DNA from: JBEGHD01 sp049334165
Lineage (GTDB): Bacteria; Bacteroidota; Bacteroidia; Flavobacteriales_D; Sanyastnellaceae
DNA: 64,000 nt
Assembly: GCA_049334165.1 (NCBI GenBank)
Contig: JBEGHD010000001.1
Strand: one strand, 5' to 3'
This document shows, piece after piece, positions 43,712 to 53,422 of the stretch. The notes below the pieces were generated by a model that was not told the origin of the DNA, made no database searches, and saw nothing but the letters and a program-made list of their open reading frames with translations. The stretch's first letter is position 1. Every line of letters starts with the position of its first letter. Both the position numbers and the translations under genes were made by a program.

Positions 43712-46246
43712 ATGTTTTTACTGAGAACCTTTTCCCTTTTTGCAGCAATCCTCTTCACTGCCACCGCTGGTTATTGTCAATACGAAATCGACCCTGCATT
43801 CCTTTTTGAAGCTACTGACATAGACGGCAACACACACAATGTTCAAGAGTATTTGGACAACGGCACACCTGTTATTCTCTTTCACTTTTATCAATATGAA
43901 AATCAAAATGGAGAAATAAGCCAGAACTCCTGGGAGCTTCACGAAGAAGCCAACCTTCCCGCACTTTACAGCTCTAATGGAATGGGAGGAACAGGCGATG
44001 TGGTAATTCTCTATGTAGCTACATACGGCTTTCCCGATGAGCAATCGCTTTCAGGCCTCGACTACTCTGAGGACTATGGCCCAGGATATGAAGACCTGAG
44101 CTACACTGAGAACAATCCCATTCCAATAATTCTCGCATCAGATAATGATGAGATAAACGAATATTTCATTGAGTGGGGACCTTTTTTAATTCTGTGCCCT
44201 GAGAATGAAATGTGGGGAGCAGGTCCAGAAACAGACTTCATGCAGAGTATATATTCAAATTGCTGTACAGATCTTGAAACATTCGACCCAGCATTGCCCG
44301 AAGGATCCTACAATTCTTCCCCAAACTGTGACCCGACAGAGTTTGAGTACACCATTGCGAACGAAAGCACCACACCTATCAACAGCCTGGATATTGATGT
44401 GTATGTCAATGGGAATTTTTCGGAACAAATTACAATAACCGAAACCCTTGAAGGCTGTACATCCCAGAACTTCATCTACGAATCGGATAACTTGCAGGGA
44501 GGTGAAGAGATTACGTTGGCTATTGCTAATGACAATGATCAACTTTATAACGACACAATCTCTCTCTCTACTCAGGAGGTGGATACCATAGGCACTCACA
44601 TCATGGGAGAGTTGGTTGACGTGCAAGGGCAACAGTATTACATGTCACTTCACTTGTTTCCTTCTTATGAAAGTGCGTGGATTGGACAGCAGAATGACTG
44701 GCAAAATCATCTTTTTGTTCAGGAGCCAGGATGTTATCGTCTTGAAATGGAAAACTTCTGGGAAGACGAGCAGGTGACGGTAGAAAATGGAACCTACCTG
44801 GTCGGTTCTTTGGATGAAAACCAGGTGATGACCGATACAATTTTTTCAGGCGAAATAATCGACCCGTATTACTTAGCACTAGAAAAAACCGTATTTATCG
44901 AAGGAGATCCAGCAGAGCCTTTCATTTGGGGATACGTCTTTGAGGACACAACTTACCAGCAGTTTTTCGACCCGGATTTCAACCGCATTGCTGGAGTGCA
45001 AGTGGATTATGGCAACATGACCACTTTCACCGACAATGACGGCTACTACGAGTTTGAAGATTATGTTCTGTTTCAGGATGTGACTATAACCTACAATGAA
45101 AGCGACTGGCCCGTTTACACAAACCCAAATGCTGGTGAGTGGGAGCAAAATACTTTCTTCTACAATTTTGGACTCAACTCGGATGATCCGGTTTGGGATC
45201 TTCAGCCGTTTTGGAATTCGGGAATTCCGTTTCTGTGCGAAACCGACTTTCAACAAGCTATACCGATAGAGAATGTAGGAAATCAACCCACTACAGGAGA
45301 ATTGATTTTTACTCACGACCCGGCTCTTACAGTAGAAAACACTTCTCCTCCTTTTACTTCGCAAAACGGAAACACACTCACTTTCGATATTTCGGAAATT
45401 CAACTCGGTGGTTGGACCACCGTTTGGATCGAGTATGAAGATGCCACTGCAGACTTGCTCGGCACAGAGGTTTCCACGGACTGGGAACTGAATACTTTTG
45501 ACGACCAGGGAAATGTTGTGAACACAGTAACCCAGTCGCAGACCGATTCACTTTTTTGTTCTTACGACCCCAACGACATCTACGGGTTTCCGCTCGGAGC
45601 CGGACAAGAAGGGTTGATTGCAGACTCCACTCAAGAGCTGAAATACCGCATTCGCTTTCAGAATACCGGAAACTATCCGGCAACAACTGTCGTGGTGAAA
45701 AACACGATTCCCGAGGAGTTGAATTTGTCGAGCTTCAACCCCGGCAGCTCCTCTCACGAGTACTCGGTGACAATCAACCAGGAAACTCGCGAAGCGACCT
45801 GGACGTTCGACAACATCATGCTTCCCGACAGTGCCTCGAACCCAGAGGGCAGCATCGGAACACTTTGGTACGAAATCAATCTGGTAGAAGATCTACCGTG
45901 GTGGACCACCATTGAAAACTCGGCAGAGATTTACTTCGATCAAAACGATGCGATTTACACAAATACCTCTATTCACACCATCGAAGGTGAGGTGTCAGTT
46001 CACGAAAATGGACCGCTGGCCAACTTTGAAATCTTCCCAAATCCGGCAAATGATGAACTTTTCTTAAGCGGAAATATCCCTGTGGGAGAAGTCCTTGAGA
46101 TTAGAGACATGCAAGGAAGGCTGGTGAAAGAATTCCTATGGAAAAACGAAAATGAATCACTTTCTGTTTCAGATCTTCCAGCAGGTGCTTACATCGTGAA
46201 TCTTCGAGGATTCTCCGGGCAGAAGAAATTGCTTATTGCCAGGTAG
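43712..46246 (+). CDS. large T9SS-secreted protein with redoxin-like N-terminus and DUF11-like repeat region
   Basis: The 844-residue protein starts at ATG 43712 with a signal peptide (ending TAGYCQ). Residues about 25-180 resemble a thioredoxin/redoxin domain (FLFEATDIDGNTHNVQEYLDNGTPVILFHFY) but have no CxxC pair where it is expected. A middle region with EFEYTIANEST has an Ig-like look. A conserved Bacteroidota module follows (DPNDIYGFPLG...ELKYRIRFQNTGNYPATTVVVKNTIP, about 625-760), related to DUF11 adhesive repeats. It ends with a type A T9SS sorting domain (FEIFPNPANDE...). It is likely a cell-surface protein of unknown role. Confidence 0.8.
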   Translation: MFLLRTFSLFAAILFTATAGYCQYEIDPAFLFEATDIDGNTHNVQEYLDNGTPVILFHFYQYENQNGEISQNSWELHEEANLPALYSSNGMGGTGDVVILYVATYGFPDEQSLSGLDYSEDYGPGYEDLSYTENNPIPIILASDNDEINEYFIEWGPFLILCPENEMWGAGPETDFMQSIYSNCCTDLETFDPALPEGSYNSSPNCDPTEFEYTIANESTTPINSLDIDVYVNGNFSEQITITETLEGCTSQNFIYESDNLQGGEEITLAIANDNDQLYNDTISLSTQEVDTIGTHIMGELVDVQGQQYYMSLHLFPSYESAWIGQQNDWQNHLFVQEPGCYRLEMENFWEDEQVTVENGTYLVGSLDENQVMTDTIFSGEIIDPYYLALEKTVFIEGDPAEPFIWGYVFEDTTYQQFFDPDFNRIAGVQVDYGNMTTFTDNDGYYEFEDYVLFQDVTITYNESDWPVYTNPNAGEWEQNTFFYNFGLNSDDPVWDLQPFWNSGIPFLCETDFQQAIPIENVGNQPTTGELIFTHDPALTVENTSPPFTSQNGNTLTFDISEIQLGGWTTVWIEYEDATADLLGTEVSTDWELNTFDDQGNVVNTVTQSQTDSLFCSYDPNDIYGFPLGAGQEGLIADSTQELKYRIRFQNTGNYPATTVVVKNTIPEELNLSSFNPGSSSHEYSVTINQETREATWTFDNIMLPDSASNPEGSIGTLWYEINLVEDLPWWTTIENSAEIYFDQNDAIYTNTSIHTIEGEVSVHENGPLANFEIFPNPANDELFLSGNIPVGEVLEIRDMQGRLVKEFLWKNENESLSVSDLPAGAYIVNLRGFSGQKKLLIAR

Positions 46247-46250
46247 TAGA

Positions 46251-46601
46251 CTACTCCTCCAGAGTTACGCTCACGTGGTGCACGTGGCCGTTGATCGGTG
46301 GGTTGATCTTGCGAACGGTGACAATTACTTTTTCGGCTGTGTCGAGCGTTGACTTGAGCTTGCGGACTATGCGAAGTCCAACATGCTCGATGAGTTTCGC
46401 GCGGATTTTCATCTCCTCTTTCACGACTCTGTTCACCACCACGTAGTCGATGGTTTTGGTGAGGTCATCGTTTTCCGCAGCTTCCTGAAAATCGGTGTGA
46501 AGCTCTACATCCACTTCGTAGTCGCAACCGATAGTGCCTTCTTCATCGAGGCAGCCGTGGTAGGCGTAAACCTTTATTTGATTAACTCTGATAATTCCCA
46601 T
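46251..46601 (-). CDS. folB: dihydroneopterin aldolase
   Basis: FolB converts dihydroneopterin to hydroxymethyl-dihydropterin and glycolaldehyde in folate synthesis. The 116-residue protein has the family's start (IRVNQIKVYAYHGCLDEEGTIG), with a conserved Tyr and the EE pair, and a LIEHVGLRIVRKL motif that carries the substrate Glu. It lies 11 bases after gltX and is probably cotranscribed with it. It converges on the T9SS gene to its left. Confidence 0.92.
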   Translation of the reverse strand: MGIIRVNQIKVYAYHGCLDEEGTIGCDYEVDVELHTDFQEAAENDDLTKTIDYVVVNRVVKEEMKIRAKLIEHVGLRIVRKLKSTLDTAEKVIVTVRKINPPINGHVHHVSVTLEE

Positions 46602-46612
46602 TCTCTCTATCT

Positions 46613-48148
46613 CTATGCTTTGGCGAGATCACTCACGCCTTTGTCCATTCTCTCCATTGTTTCTTCGCGGCCGATCAGTTCGATGATTTCGAAAAGCGAT
46701 GGACCACCACCTTCTCCGGTAAGCACCAGGCGCAGTGCTGGTCCGGCCTGGCCAAACCCAACGCCTTTTTCCTCGAGATATGATTTGAAAGTGTTTTCCA
46801 GCTCTTCGGCTTTCCAGTCGCTGAGTTTTGCAAATCGCTCTTTGAGGTCACTCACGATTTCCGGTGATTGCTCTTTCCACTTTTTCTTCACCGTTTTGGC
46901 GTCATACTCAGTTGGTTTTTCGAAAAGGTACGATCCGTCTTTCAGCATTTGCGGGATAAAAGTCACTCGCTCTTTCATCAGTTTACTCACTCTTTCCAGG
47001 TAGTTGAGGTCGCTGTTGAACCCGAGTTTTTCGGCTTCCGGCTTCAGGGCTTCAGCAATTTTGCTGTCTTTCATTTGGCGCAGGTAGTTTTCGTTGAACC
47101 AGTGCGCTTTTTCAGGATCGAATTTAGCTCCGGCTTTTTGCACTCGCTCAAGAGAAAAAGCTTCTACCATTTCCTTCATGGTGAAGATCTCCTGCTCCGT
47201 TCCCGGGTTCCAGCCCAGCATGGCGAGCATGTTTACAAAAGCTTCCGGCAAGTAGCCTTCTTCTTTGTAGCCCATCGAAATATTCCCGCTTTCAGGGTCT
47301 TTCCACTCGAGTGGAAAAACCGGGAAGCCGCCTTTGTCGCCATCGCGCTTGCTGAGTTTACCGTTGCCGTTGGGTTTGAGAATCAACGGCAGGTGGGCAA
47401 ATTTAGGCATGGTGTCTTCCCAGCCAAAGGCTCGGTAAAGCATTTTGTGAAGCGGTGCTGAAGGCAGCCATTCCTCTCCGCGGATCACGTGAGAGATTTC
47501 CATCAGATGATCGTCTACGATGTTGGCCAGGTGGTAGGTCGGCATCCCATCCGATTTAAAGAGAATCTGATCGCTGAGGTTGCTGCTGTTCACGCGAACC
47601 TCTCCGCGAATTTCATCGTGGAATATTATTTCTTCATCTGCAGGCATGTCCAGACGGATCACGTACTCGGCACCTTCATCGAGCAGCTTTTGAGTTTCTT
47701 CTTTCGAAAGGGTGAAAGAATTACGCATCTCACCGCGCGTTTCGAAGTTGTACTGGCGGTTCGAGGCTTTTGCTTCTTCCAGTTTTTTGCGCATAGCGTC
47801 CAACTCTTCAGAAGTGTCGAAAGCGATGTAAGCTTTTCCTTCATCGAGCAGTTGATCAACGTATTTTTTATAGAGGTCTTTTCGCTCCGACTGGCGATAA
47901 GGGCCAAAGTCACCACCTTTTGCAGGGCTTTCATCCGGTTCAAAACCACACCACTGCAGCGATCGCATGATGTAATCTTCGGCACTTGCCACGTAGCGTG
48001 TTTGATCCGTGTCTTCGATACGAAGCACGAAAGTTCCGTTCAGCTTTTTAGCAAAAAGGTAGTTGTAAAGTGCAGTGCGGACTCCACCGATGTGGAGTGG
48101 TCCTGTGGGGCTTGGGGCGAAACGTACGCGAACAGATGGATTGGCCAT
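46613..48148 (-). CDS. gltX: glutamate--tRNA ligase
   Basis: GluRS charges tRNA-Glu (and tRNA-Gln where GatCAB is used). The 511-residue protein has the HIGH motif in SPTGPLHIGGVRTALYN (near residue 12) and the KMSKS equivalent KLSKRDG (near 262), with a C-terminal anticodon-binding domain. Length is normal. It heads a two-gene operon with folB. Confidence 0.97.
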   Translation of the reverse strand: MANPSVRVRFAPSPTGPLHIGGVRTALYNYLFAKKLNGTFVLRIEDTDQTRYVASAEDYIMRSLQWCGFEPDESPAKGGDFGPYRQSERKDLYKKYVDQLLDEGKAYIAFDTSEELDAMRKKLEEAKASNRQYNFETRGEMRNSFTLSKEETQKLLDEGAEYVIRLDMPADEEIIFHDEIRGEVRVNSSNLSDQILFKSDGMPTYHLANIVDDHLMEISHVIRGEEWLPSAPLHKMLYRAFGWEDTMPKFAHLPLILKPNGNGKLSKRDGDKGGFPVFPLEWKDPESGNISMGYKEEGYLPEAFVNMLAMLGWNPGTEQEIFTMKEMVEAFSLERVQKAGAKFDPEKAHWFNENYLRQMKDSKIAEALKPEAEKLGFNSDLNYLERVSKLMKERVTFIPQMLKDGSYLFEKPTEYDAKTVKKKWKEQSPEIVSDLKERFAKLSDWKAEELENTFKSYLEEKGVGFGQAGPALRLVLTGEGGGPSLFEIIELIGREETMERMDKGVSDLAKA

Positions 48149-48204
48149 ATCTTATTTGATTTTGGACTTTTTGAATTCTCTAGTGGCTGACTCTAATTTG
48201 GCTG

Positions 48205-48235
48205 CAAAGATAGTTTAAGCCCGGAGGTTAGCCAA
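48205..48235 (-). promoter_or_regulatory. promoter for gltX-folB
   Basis: On the minus strand a -33 TTG (48235-48233) and TATCTTTG (48212-48205) are 20 bases apart, a full match to the Bacteroidota consensus. The gltX ATG is 56 bases downstream. Confidence 0.6.
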
Positions 48236-48247
48236 TCTTTGAAGAGG

Positions 48248-48991
48248 TTAATAGATCACACGGCCATTGCCGCGTACGGCCGCCATTGCTGAGTAGATTA
48301 GGATGACGCCAGCCAAGATTAGCGGAAAATAGAAGAGACCAAAGTCAGAGTCGTTTTGGTCGAGGGAAATTGCAACAAAGGCCCACACAATGGTAAGGCT
48401 GTAAAAGAAAGCTCTAAATTTTTGTAGGACGACAAACGCGAGAATTGTGGCAATAGAAATTAAAGTATAAAACCAAAATTGCTCGCTGAAAGCCATGAGC
48501 AAGTCAGAGTTTAAGGAGTTAAAACACGAAGAGAAATTGACCACTGTTGCAACGGTGATCCAGCCGAAGTAAACCTGAAATAGCCAGGCGACCCAGCGGG
48601 GGACGGCTTTCTCCTCCTTGTTGATCAAAATATTGATATAGATCAGTGAAACCAATACTCCGAGCATGGCAATCAAACTCGACCAAATGAGTTCGAAATG
48701 AAAAAATGCGAGCCAGACTCCATTGAAGAACAGGTTAACCCACAGGGCCGGAGAAAATTTGTCGATTGCAGAGTAGCGCCTGCCAGCCGGTGTGAGTTGA
48801 AAAATTGCAAAAGCGATCAATCCCAGGTAGATCAGTCCCCAGATAGAGAATGCATAGGGAGCGGGATTTATGAGAGTAGCATATTTCTCTGAGAGCTCAG
48901 CGAGCGTGACATCATTTAGCGGTAGGGAGGTAGTGAAGTAATTCCAGCCAATGATCACTAAAATCAGCAATAGATTTAAGAGTCGGTTCAA
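48248..48991 (-). CDS. TspO/MBR-like membrane protein
   Basis: The 247-residue protein has about seven hydrophobic segments and resembles the larger TspO/MBR-related proteins of bacteria. Recognisable parts are PAPYAFSIWGLIYLGL near residue 45 and LWVNLFFNGVWLAFFHFE near 85, which match the PPxWxFxxVWxxLY and LxxNxxWxxxFF elements of TspO. It is longer than classical TspO (about 160 residues), with extra helices at the end. A porphyrin or sensory role cannot be shown from sequence. Confidence 0.65.
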   Translation of the reverse strand: MNRLLNLLLILVIIGWNYFTTSLPLNDVTLAELSEKYATLINPAPYAFSIWGLIYLGLIAFAIFQLTPAGRRYSAIDKFSPALWVNLFFNGVWLAFFHFELIWSSLIAMLGVLVSLIYINILINKEEKAVPRWVAWLFQVYFGWITVATVVNFSSCFNSLNSDLLMAFSEQFWFYTLISIATILAFVVLQKFRAFFYSLTIVWAFVAISLDQNDSDFGLFYFPLILAGVILIYSAMAAVRGNGRVIY

Positions 48992-49147
48992 AGTAGATTA
49001 GGTTTTTTTGGAAACACTAATGTAGAAAATTGAATCTTGCTCCCTGTATTAAATTACAATCACGACATTTATTCAACAAAACAAGGGAAAAACCACCAGC
49101 GGCTTTTAGGGGGTTTCTCCTGTCTAAATCCCTTTCGTTGCTCACAC

Positions 49148-50128
49148 CTACTTTTTCGCCACAAACTTTTCAACTTTATTTTCGATGGGCTCCAAACTGT
49201 GCAGATAAGTGAAGATCGCGGATAACTCGTCTTCACCCAGGCGTGAATAGTAAGTCCAGGGCATAATGGAGTTGAACTCCCCATTCTCTACTGAAGATGG
49301 TTCGAAAACTGAATCGCTGTATTCCTTAAATCGATTTATGAACGATTGCTCTGACCACCGGCCAATGCCTGTCACCTGATGGGGAGTGATGTTGGCTGCT
49401 GTAGAAACTCCACCTTCGGGAAGTCCAAAACTCATTCCGCCAGCCATGAATTTGTCCATCTGATATTCGCCTTTCACTTGAGGCGTGTGGCAATCGGAAC
49501 AAGCAGCTGCATTCACCAGATACTCTCCATACTCCAACTTATTTGTTTTATCCGGGATTTTCATTTTTGACTCTTGCTTGCTCGGCATGGTGTTCACCAA
49601 AAAGTTCAGAGGGAAATCGAGTTCTCTTTCCGGGTAGGATCCCGGCTTTTCGGGCAATGTTCGCAAGTAGGCGATCACCGAGTAAATTTCTTCATCTGGC
49701 ACTTGTCCATAATGTGGATAGGGCATGATCGGGAAAAGTGCCTCTCCATTTTTATCTACCCCTGCGGTGATTGCGCGATATATTTCTCCATCGGTCCAGT
49801 TTGCGAGATTTGTGGGAGTGATGTTGGGAGCATACATTTTTCCCGGGAAAGCCATCTTTTCGTCCCAGAGTTCACCTCCTGCGCCTTCTGTCCCATGTTT
49901 AACCGGTCCAGTGAGTTTTGAAAAGTCTCGTTGAGCATGACAATCCATGCAGCCCATAAGATTATTCGCCAGGTATTCTCCACGAGCAATTCGTTCGGGA
50001 GTAGCTTCAATGTTGAGCTCAGGAGCCTCCCCAACATCGGGCAGGGCAGTCGAAACATAGGTTGCTGCTCCAGCAACCACAACGATAAGGATCAGCAGAA
50101 TGATCCCAAAGATTTTTAGGATTCGCAT
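49148..50128 (-). CDS. dihaem c-type cytochrome, membrane-anchored
   Basis: The 326-residue protein begins with an uncleaved hydrophobic anchor or signal (residues 5-24) and has two cytochrome c domains, each with a CxxCH haem site: CMDCH at 60-64 and CSDCH at 210-214. Possible axial methionines lie near FPIMPYP (domain 1) and SIMPWTYY (domain 2). The plan matches cytochrome subunits that carry electrons from periplasmic dehydrogenases. No dehydrogenase is adjacent. A longer start at TTG 50170 is less likely because it puts a hydrophilic tail before the signal. Confidence 0.85.
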   Translation of the reverse strand: MRILKIFGIILLILIVVVAGAATYVSTALPDVGEAPELNIEATPERIARGEYLANNLMGCMDCHAQRDFSKLTGPVKHGTEGAGGELWDEKMAFPGKMYAPNITPTNLANWTDGEIYRAITAGVDKNGEALFPIMPYPHYGQVPDEEIYSVIAYLRTLPEKPGSYPERELDFPLNFLVNTMPSKQESKMKIPDKTNKLEYGEYLVNAAACSDCHTPQVKGEYQMDKFMAGGMSFGLPEGGVSTAANITPHQVTGIGRWSEQSFINRFKEYSDSVFEPSSVENGEFNSIMPWTYYSRLGEDELSAIFTYLHSLEPIENKVEKFVAKK

Positions 50129-50201
50129 AGCTAGTAAGTATTTGATTTTGGTTACCACCAAATTAGTCAAATACTATATTGGCCTGACAGACAGTGATGT
50201 A

Positions 50202-52427
50202 TTAATCATCCACCCTCTGATGCACCGCTTGCACCATTCTGATTTTTCCGAAGCTATATTTTCCCTTGAGTTTTGAGTGAACGTCTTTGAGTGACTGGTG
50301 AAAATTGTTTCCAAAACCCGTTTCGATTTTCTCGATTTCGTCACTCTTGAGGATTTCTTTAATGCTGATTTCTCCCAAACTGATCCCGCGGGCGATGTGG
50401 CTTTCGATGGTGGTTTTCGCCAATTGTCGCTCATCGGCAATTTCGGCAATGGATTTCCCGGAGCGGAAAAGTGAAAAAGTCTTGTCGTAGGTTTCTCCTT
50501 TTGCAAGTCCTTTCCGCTTGCGGCCGGTTTTCGTGGAAAGGTTTTTTGGGTTGTCTTTCACATGTTGAGCGGCTTTAGCCACGAGCTCTTTTCGAATTTT
50601 ATCGCGCTCGGCTTTTAGACTTTCCTGCGGCTCAATCTTTTTGTTTTTGACGATACATTCGCTCAAGTACTCGGCCTTGAGCACCTCTTCGATGCTTTTG
50701 GCGATCAGCTGGTCCAGCTCCTTGAGCAAATTCGTGTAAGTCTTGGTTTTCGAAAGTTGCGACACCTCTTCGATGTGCACCAGAAGCTGTAGGTTGACAG
50801 CGCTGAGAAACTTCAGGTAGTAGGCGCTTCCCTTTTTCACTCGAGTGAGCAGCAACTTGTGATTTCCCTCGCGAATCAGGATGGTGATTTGGTTGCGAAA
50901 GCGCTGCGTGTTGATGTGCTCGTCAAGAAATTTTTGCTTAATGTCATCCAGAGCTGTGCGCATTTCTTCATCTTCGAAATCGAGCTTGTCGCCTGCCTTC
51001 TTTTTGATGTAGTCGATCTGCTTCGGCACGGCCGTAAAGTCGAACGTGTCGGTGAGCATCTGGTGGAGAAAACGACTTTGATGGGCTTTCAGAAGCTCGG
51101 GAAGTTCCTCGTCTCTTTTGTAGCGACTAGAAAAGCCAACCACTTCCTGATCGGAACTGATCACGCTGTCCGAAATTTTGGTGCGCAAGGTTAGCCCTTC
51201 GAGCGAACGCAGTCGCGAAAGCGCCACGTAAACCTGCCCCGGAGCAAAGGCTTTTCCCACATCGATCACGGCTTTTTCAAAGGTCAACCCCTGGCTTTTG
51301 TGAACGGTTATCGCCCAGGCGAGTTTTAGCGGAAACTGAGTGAAAGTCCCGATCGTTTCTTCCTCGAGCTCTTTGGTTTTCGGATCGATGGTGTAGCGGA
51401 TGTTTTTCCAGGTGTGTCGCTCGAGTTGAAACTTGTCGTGACCATCCATTTTCACCCAAATGTCGGTATCGTCAAGTTCGATGACTTCGGCCAGCTTTCC
51501 GTTGAAGTAGTTGTTTTCTTCCGTGTCGTTTTTGATGAACATCACTTTGGCTCCCACTTTCAACTCCAGACTTTCGGGAATGGGAAAAATGTGTTCCGGG
51601 AAATCGCCATCCACCGAGGCTTCGTAGTAGTGGCTCGGCTGTTTGATGGCATCGAGCGCATCGCGATTCATGCTGTCGGCAAGTCGGTTGTGGGTGGTGA
51701 CGGTGATGGCGTCATCTGCGGGTTTGTCGGGCGAGTAGTGCTCGTTGAGCGCAGCAATGTCTTCTGCTGTGCAGCGATCGTTTCGCAGGTTGTTGAGGAT
51801 GTCGATAAACTTCTGGTCCTGCTGACGAAAAATCTTGTCGAGCTCGATGTAGGTGAAACCATCGGTTCGCAGAGCTTGCGACTGAAAAAAGTGAATGCTC
51901 GGATAAAAGTGCTGCAGGTGATGCCACTCGTGGTCTTTAACGATTGGCGGAAGCTGAAAAAGATCTCCGATCATCAGCAGTTGGACACCACCAAAACTTC
52001 GTTGGAAATCGCCTTTGGCCGCCTTCAGTCGGTAGTCGATGGCATCGAGAATGTCGGCCCGCAGCATGCTCACCTCATCGATCACCAACAGGTCGATGTT
52101 GCGGAGCACCTGTTTGCGCTTGCTGTTTAGCGAATGCCTGCGAGCGAGTTCGTGGCTGGTGTAGAAATTACCATCGGGAGCATTGTCAAAATCTTTTCGA
52201 ACCGGCAAAAAGGTGCCGAAGGGCAGCAGAAACTGCGAGTGGATGGTGACGCCCTTTGCATTGAGCGCGGCAATTCCCGTGGGTGCTACCACGAGATAAT
52301 TTTTGTGAGTGGCTTTGGCGAGGTTATGCAAAAACGTGGTCTTTCCAGTTCCGGCTTTACCGGTAAGAAAGATGTGACTCGAAGTGGAGTTGATGAACTG
52401 TGCGGCTAATTCGATTTTCGTTGGCAT
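50202..52427 (-). CDS. Pif1/RecD-like helicase with C-terminal helix-turn-helix
   Basis: This 741-residue SF1 helicase has Walker A (GKAGTGKTTFLHN, near residue 24), Walker B (LLVIDEVSMLRAD), motif III (MIGDLFQLPP), and motif V/VI (AITVHKSQGLTFEK, VYVALSRLRSLEGL) as in Pif1. A large C-terminal extension (about 430-741) ends with a helix-turn-helix region (GKSIAEIADERQLAKTTIESHIARG, about 650-690) like that in RQC-type and YpbB-like proteins. It is likely to act in replication-fork or recombination maintenance. It is monocistronic. Confidence 0.88.
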   Translation of the reverse strand: MPTKIELAAQFINSTSSHIFLTGKAGTGKTTFLHNLAKATHKNYLVVAPTGIAALNAKGVTIHSQFLLPFGTFLPVRKDFDNAPDGNFYTSHELARRHSLNSKRKQVLRNIDLLVIDEVSMLRADILDAIDYRLKAAKGDFQRSFGGVQLLMIGDLFQLPPIVKDHEWHHLQHFYPSIHFFQSQALRTDGFTYIELDKIFRQQDQKFIDILNNLRNDRCTAEDIAALNEHYSPDKPADDAITVTTHNRLADSMNRDALDAIKQPSHYYEASVDGDFPEHIFPIPESLELKVGAKVMFIKNDTEENNYFNGKLAEVIELDDTDIWVKMDGHDKFQLERHTWKNIRYTIDPKTKELEEETIGTFTQFPLKLAWAITVHKSQGLTFEKAVIDVGKAFAPGQVYVALSRLRSLEGLTLRTKISDSVISSDQEVVGFSSRYKRDEELPELLKAHQSRFLHQMLTDTFDFTAVPKQIDYIKKKAGDKLDFEDEEMRTALDDIKQKFLDEHINTQRFRNQITILIREGNHKLLLTRVKKGSAYYLKFLSAVNLQLLVHIEEVSQLSKTKTYTNLLKELDQLIAKSIEEVLKAEYLSECIVKNKKIEPQESLKAERDKIRKELVAKAAQHVKDNPKNLSTKTGRKRKGLAKGETYDKTFSLFRSGKSIAEIADERQLAKTTIESHIARGISLGEISIKEILKSDEIEKIETGFGNNFHQSLKDVHSKLKGKYSFGKIRMVQAVHQRVDD

Positions 52428-52759
52428 GCTAAGAATATTTGCAAAAACTCGAATTTACAGAGTTCGGATGAGTAATTCAAATGTTGGAGAATCAAAAGAT
52501 TACGCCTGAGGTTAGAACTTTTTACAGCAGCTTCTTTTCTCAACAAAGCAGCGATTCGCAGTCCATCCCTGACGAGCACAAATTTAGGATTATCAGCGAT
52601 GACGACATAATTTCGTTCCGCTGCCTTCCTCTAAAACATGAAGAACATGAAGTGATGAAGGTTCATTAAGGTCTACTTAAGTACTTCAATGAAAGCTCTT
52701 AATGTCTTCATTTTAAAACACTGGAGTTGGTAGCTTTGCACCTTTTTGTGCCTCTACCT
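52428..52759. other. intergenic stretch with decayed repeats
   Basis: About 330 bases. A 62-codon open frame at 52481-52669 has no recognisable features and is not called. A tract near 52635-52670 (AACATGAAGAACATGAAG...) is a short direct repeat of the sort seen between Bacteroidota genes. Otherwise nothing is seen. Confidence 0.4.
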
Positions 52760-53332
52760 TCAGGAAAAGAAAAACTCCACTCCCTTCGCACTTAGATAAG
52801 CTGCAACAATCGGCAGAACCAGATCTCCCAAAATCAGCGGAAGGGCAACTTTGCGATACGGATAATTGCTGAGCGCGAGCAGACCAGTGAGAATGTTGTT
52901 GGGGAAAGGAGTGAAGCCAACGTAACCAAAGATAAAAAGCTGGATCACCAGGTCGGATTTTTTCTTGAGCCATTTGAGTGTGTTGCTCAACCAGTTTTTG
53001 AGCTTGCTGGAAGCCACGCCACGCGCTGAAACACCAAAGTAGTAGAAGAACGTGTCGCCAATAGCCAGGCCGATTCCGGCAACCAGTCCGATGAACAGCG
53101 GATCTAGCTTTCCGGCAGCCATGGTCACAATCACCGGGTAGGCAGAGAAAGTGGTGAAAGACGAAAACGCGCCAATCACCGCCACCAGAAAAACCACCAG
53201 ATAGCTGTTGCTGACACCGATCATTTCTACGATTTCCCTCGGTGAAAAGTAAAACAGCAGCACCGTCCACCCCACTACAAAAGCCAGGATGCCCCAAAAG
53301 GGAAGCGAACGTTTTAGCGATTTATCGACCAT
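52760..53332 (-). CDS. VTT-domain (SNARE-associated/DedA-like) membrane protein
   Basis: The protein of 190 residues from ATG 53332 has the VTT plan: a first helix, the conserved AVIGAFSSFTTFSAYPVIVTMAAGK region, the GIGLAIGDTFFYYFGVSARG motif with an acidic residue in the membrane, and a late GYVGFTPFPNNILTGLLALS element. Relatives of the DedA/VTT superfamily include lipid scramblases and flippases; this protein's substrate is unknown. A start at 53398 would add 22 residues that are not family-like. Confidence 0.75.
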   Translation of the reverse strand: MVDKSLKRSLPFWGILAFVVGWTVLLFYFSPREIVEMIGVSNSYLVVFLVAVIGAFSSFTTFSAYPVIVTMAAGKLDPLFIGLVAGIGLAIGDTFFYYFGVSARGVASSKLKNWLSNTLKWLKKKSDLVIQLFIFGYVGFTPFPNNILTGLLALSNYPYRKVALPLILGDLVLPIVAAYLSAKGVEFFFS

Positions 53333-53384
53333 GTTTTTCAAAAAGGTGAGCTGATAAAGTAGGGCAAAAAATTGAGGGAAGTTG

Positions 53385-53392
53385 TAGCTTTG
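53385..53392 (+). promoter_or_regulatory. -7 element for the giant SprB-repeat gene
   Basis: TAGCTTTG, an exact TAnnTTTG match, 30 bases before ATG 53423. Confidence 0.4.
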
Positions 53393-53422
53393 GTTCAACT
53401 TTCAACCAAAAGAGATCTTTCG

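Noticed and set aside
52481..52669. 62-codon open frame in an intergenic stretch
   Set aside because: No recognisable start signal, composition or family feature; it ends in a short-repeat tract.
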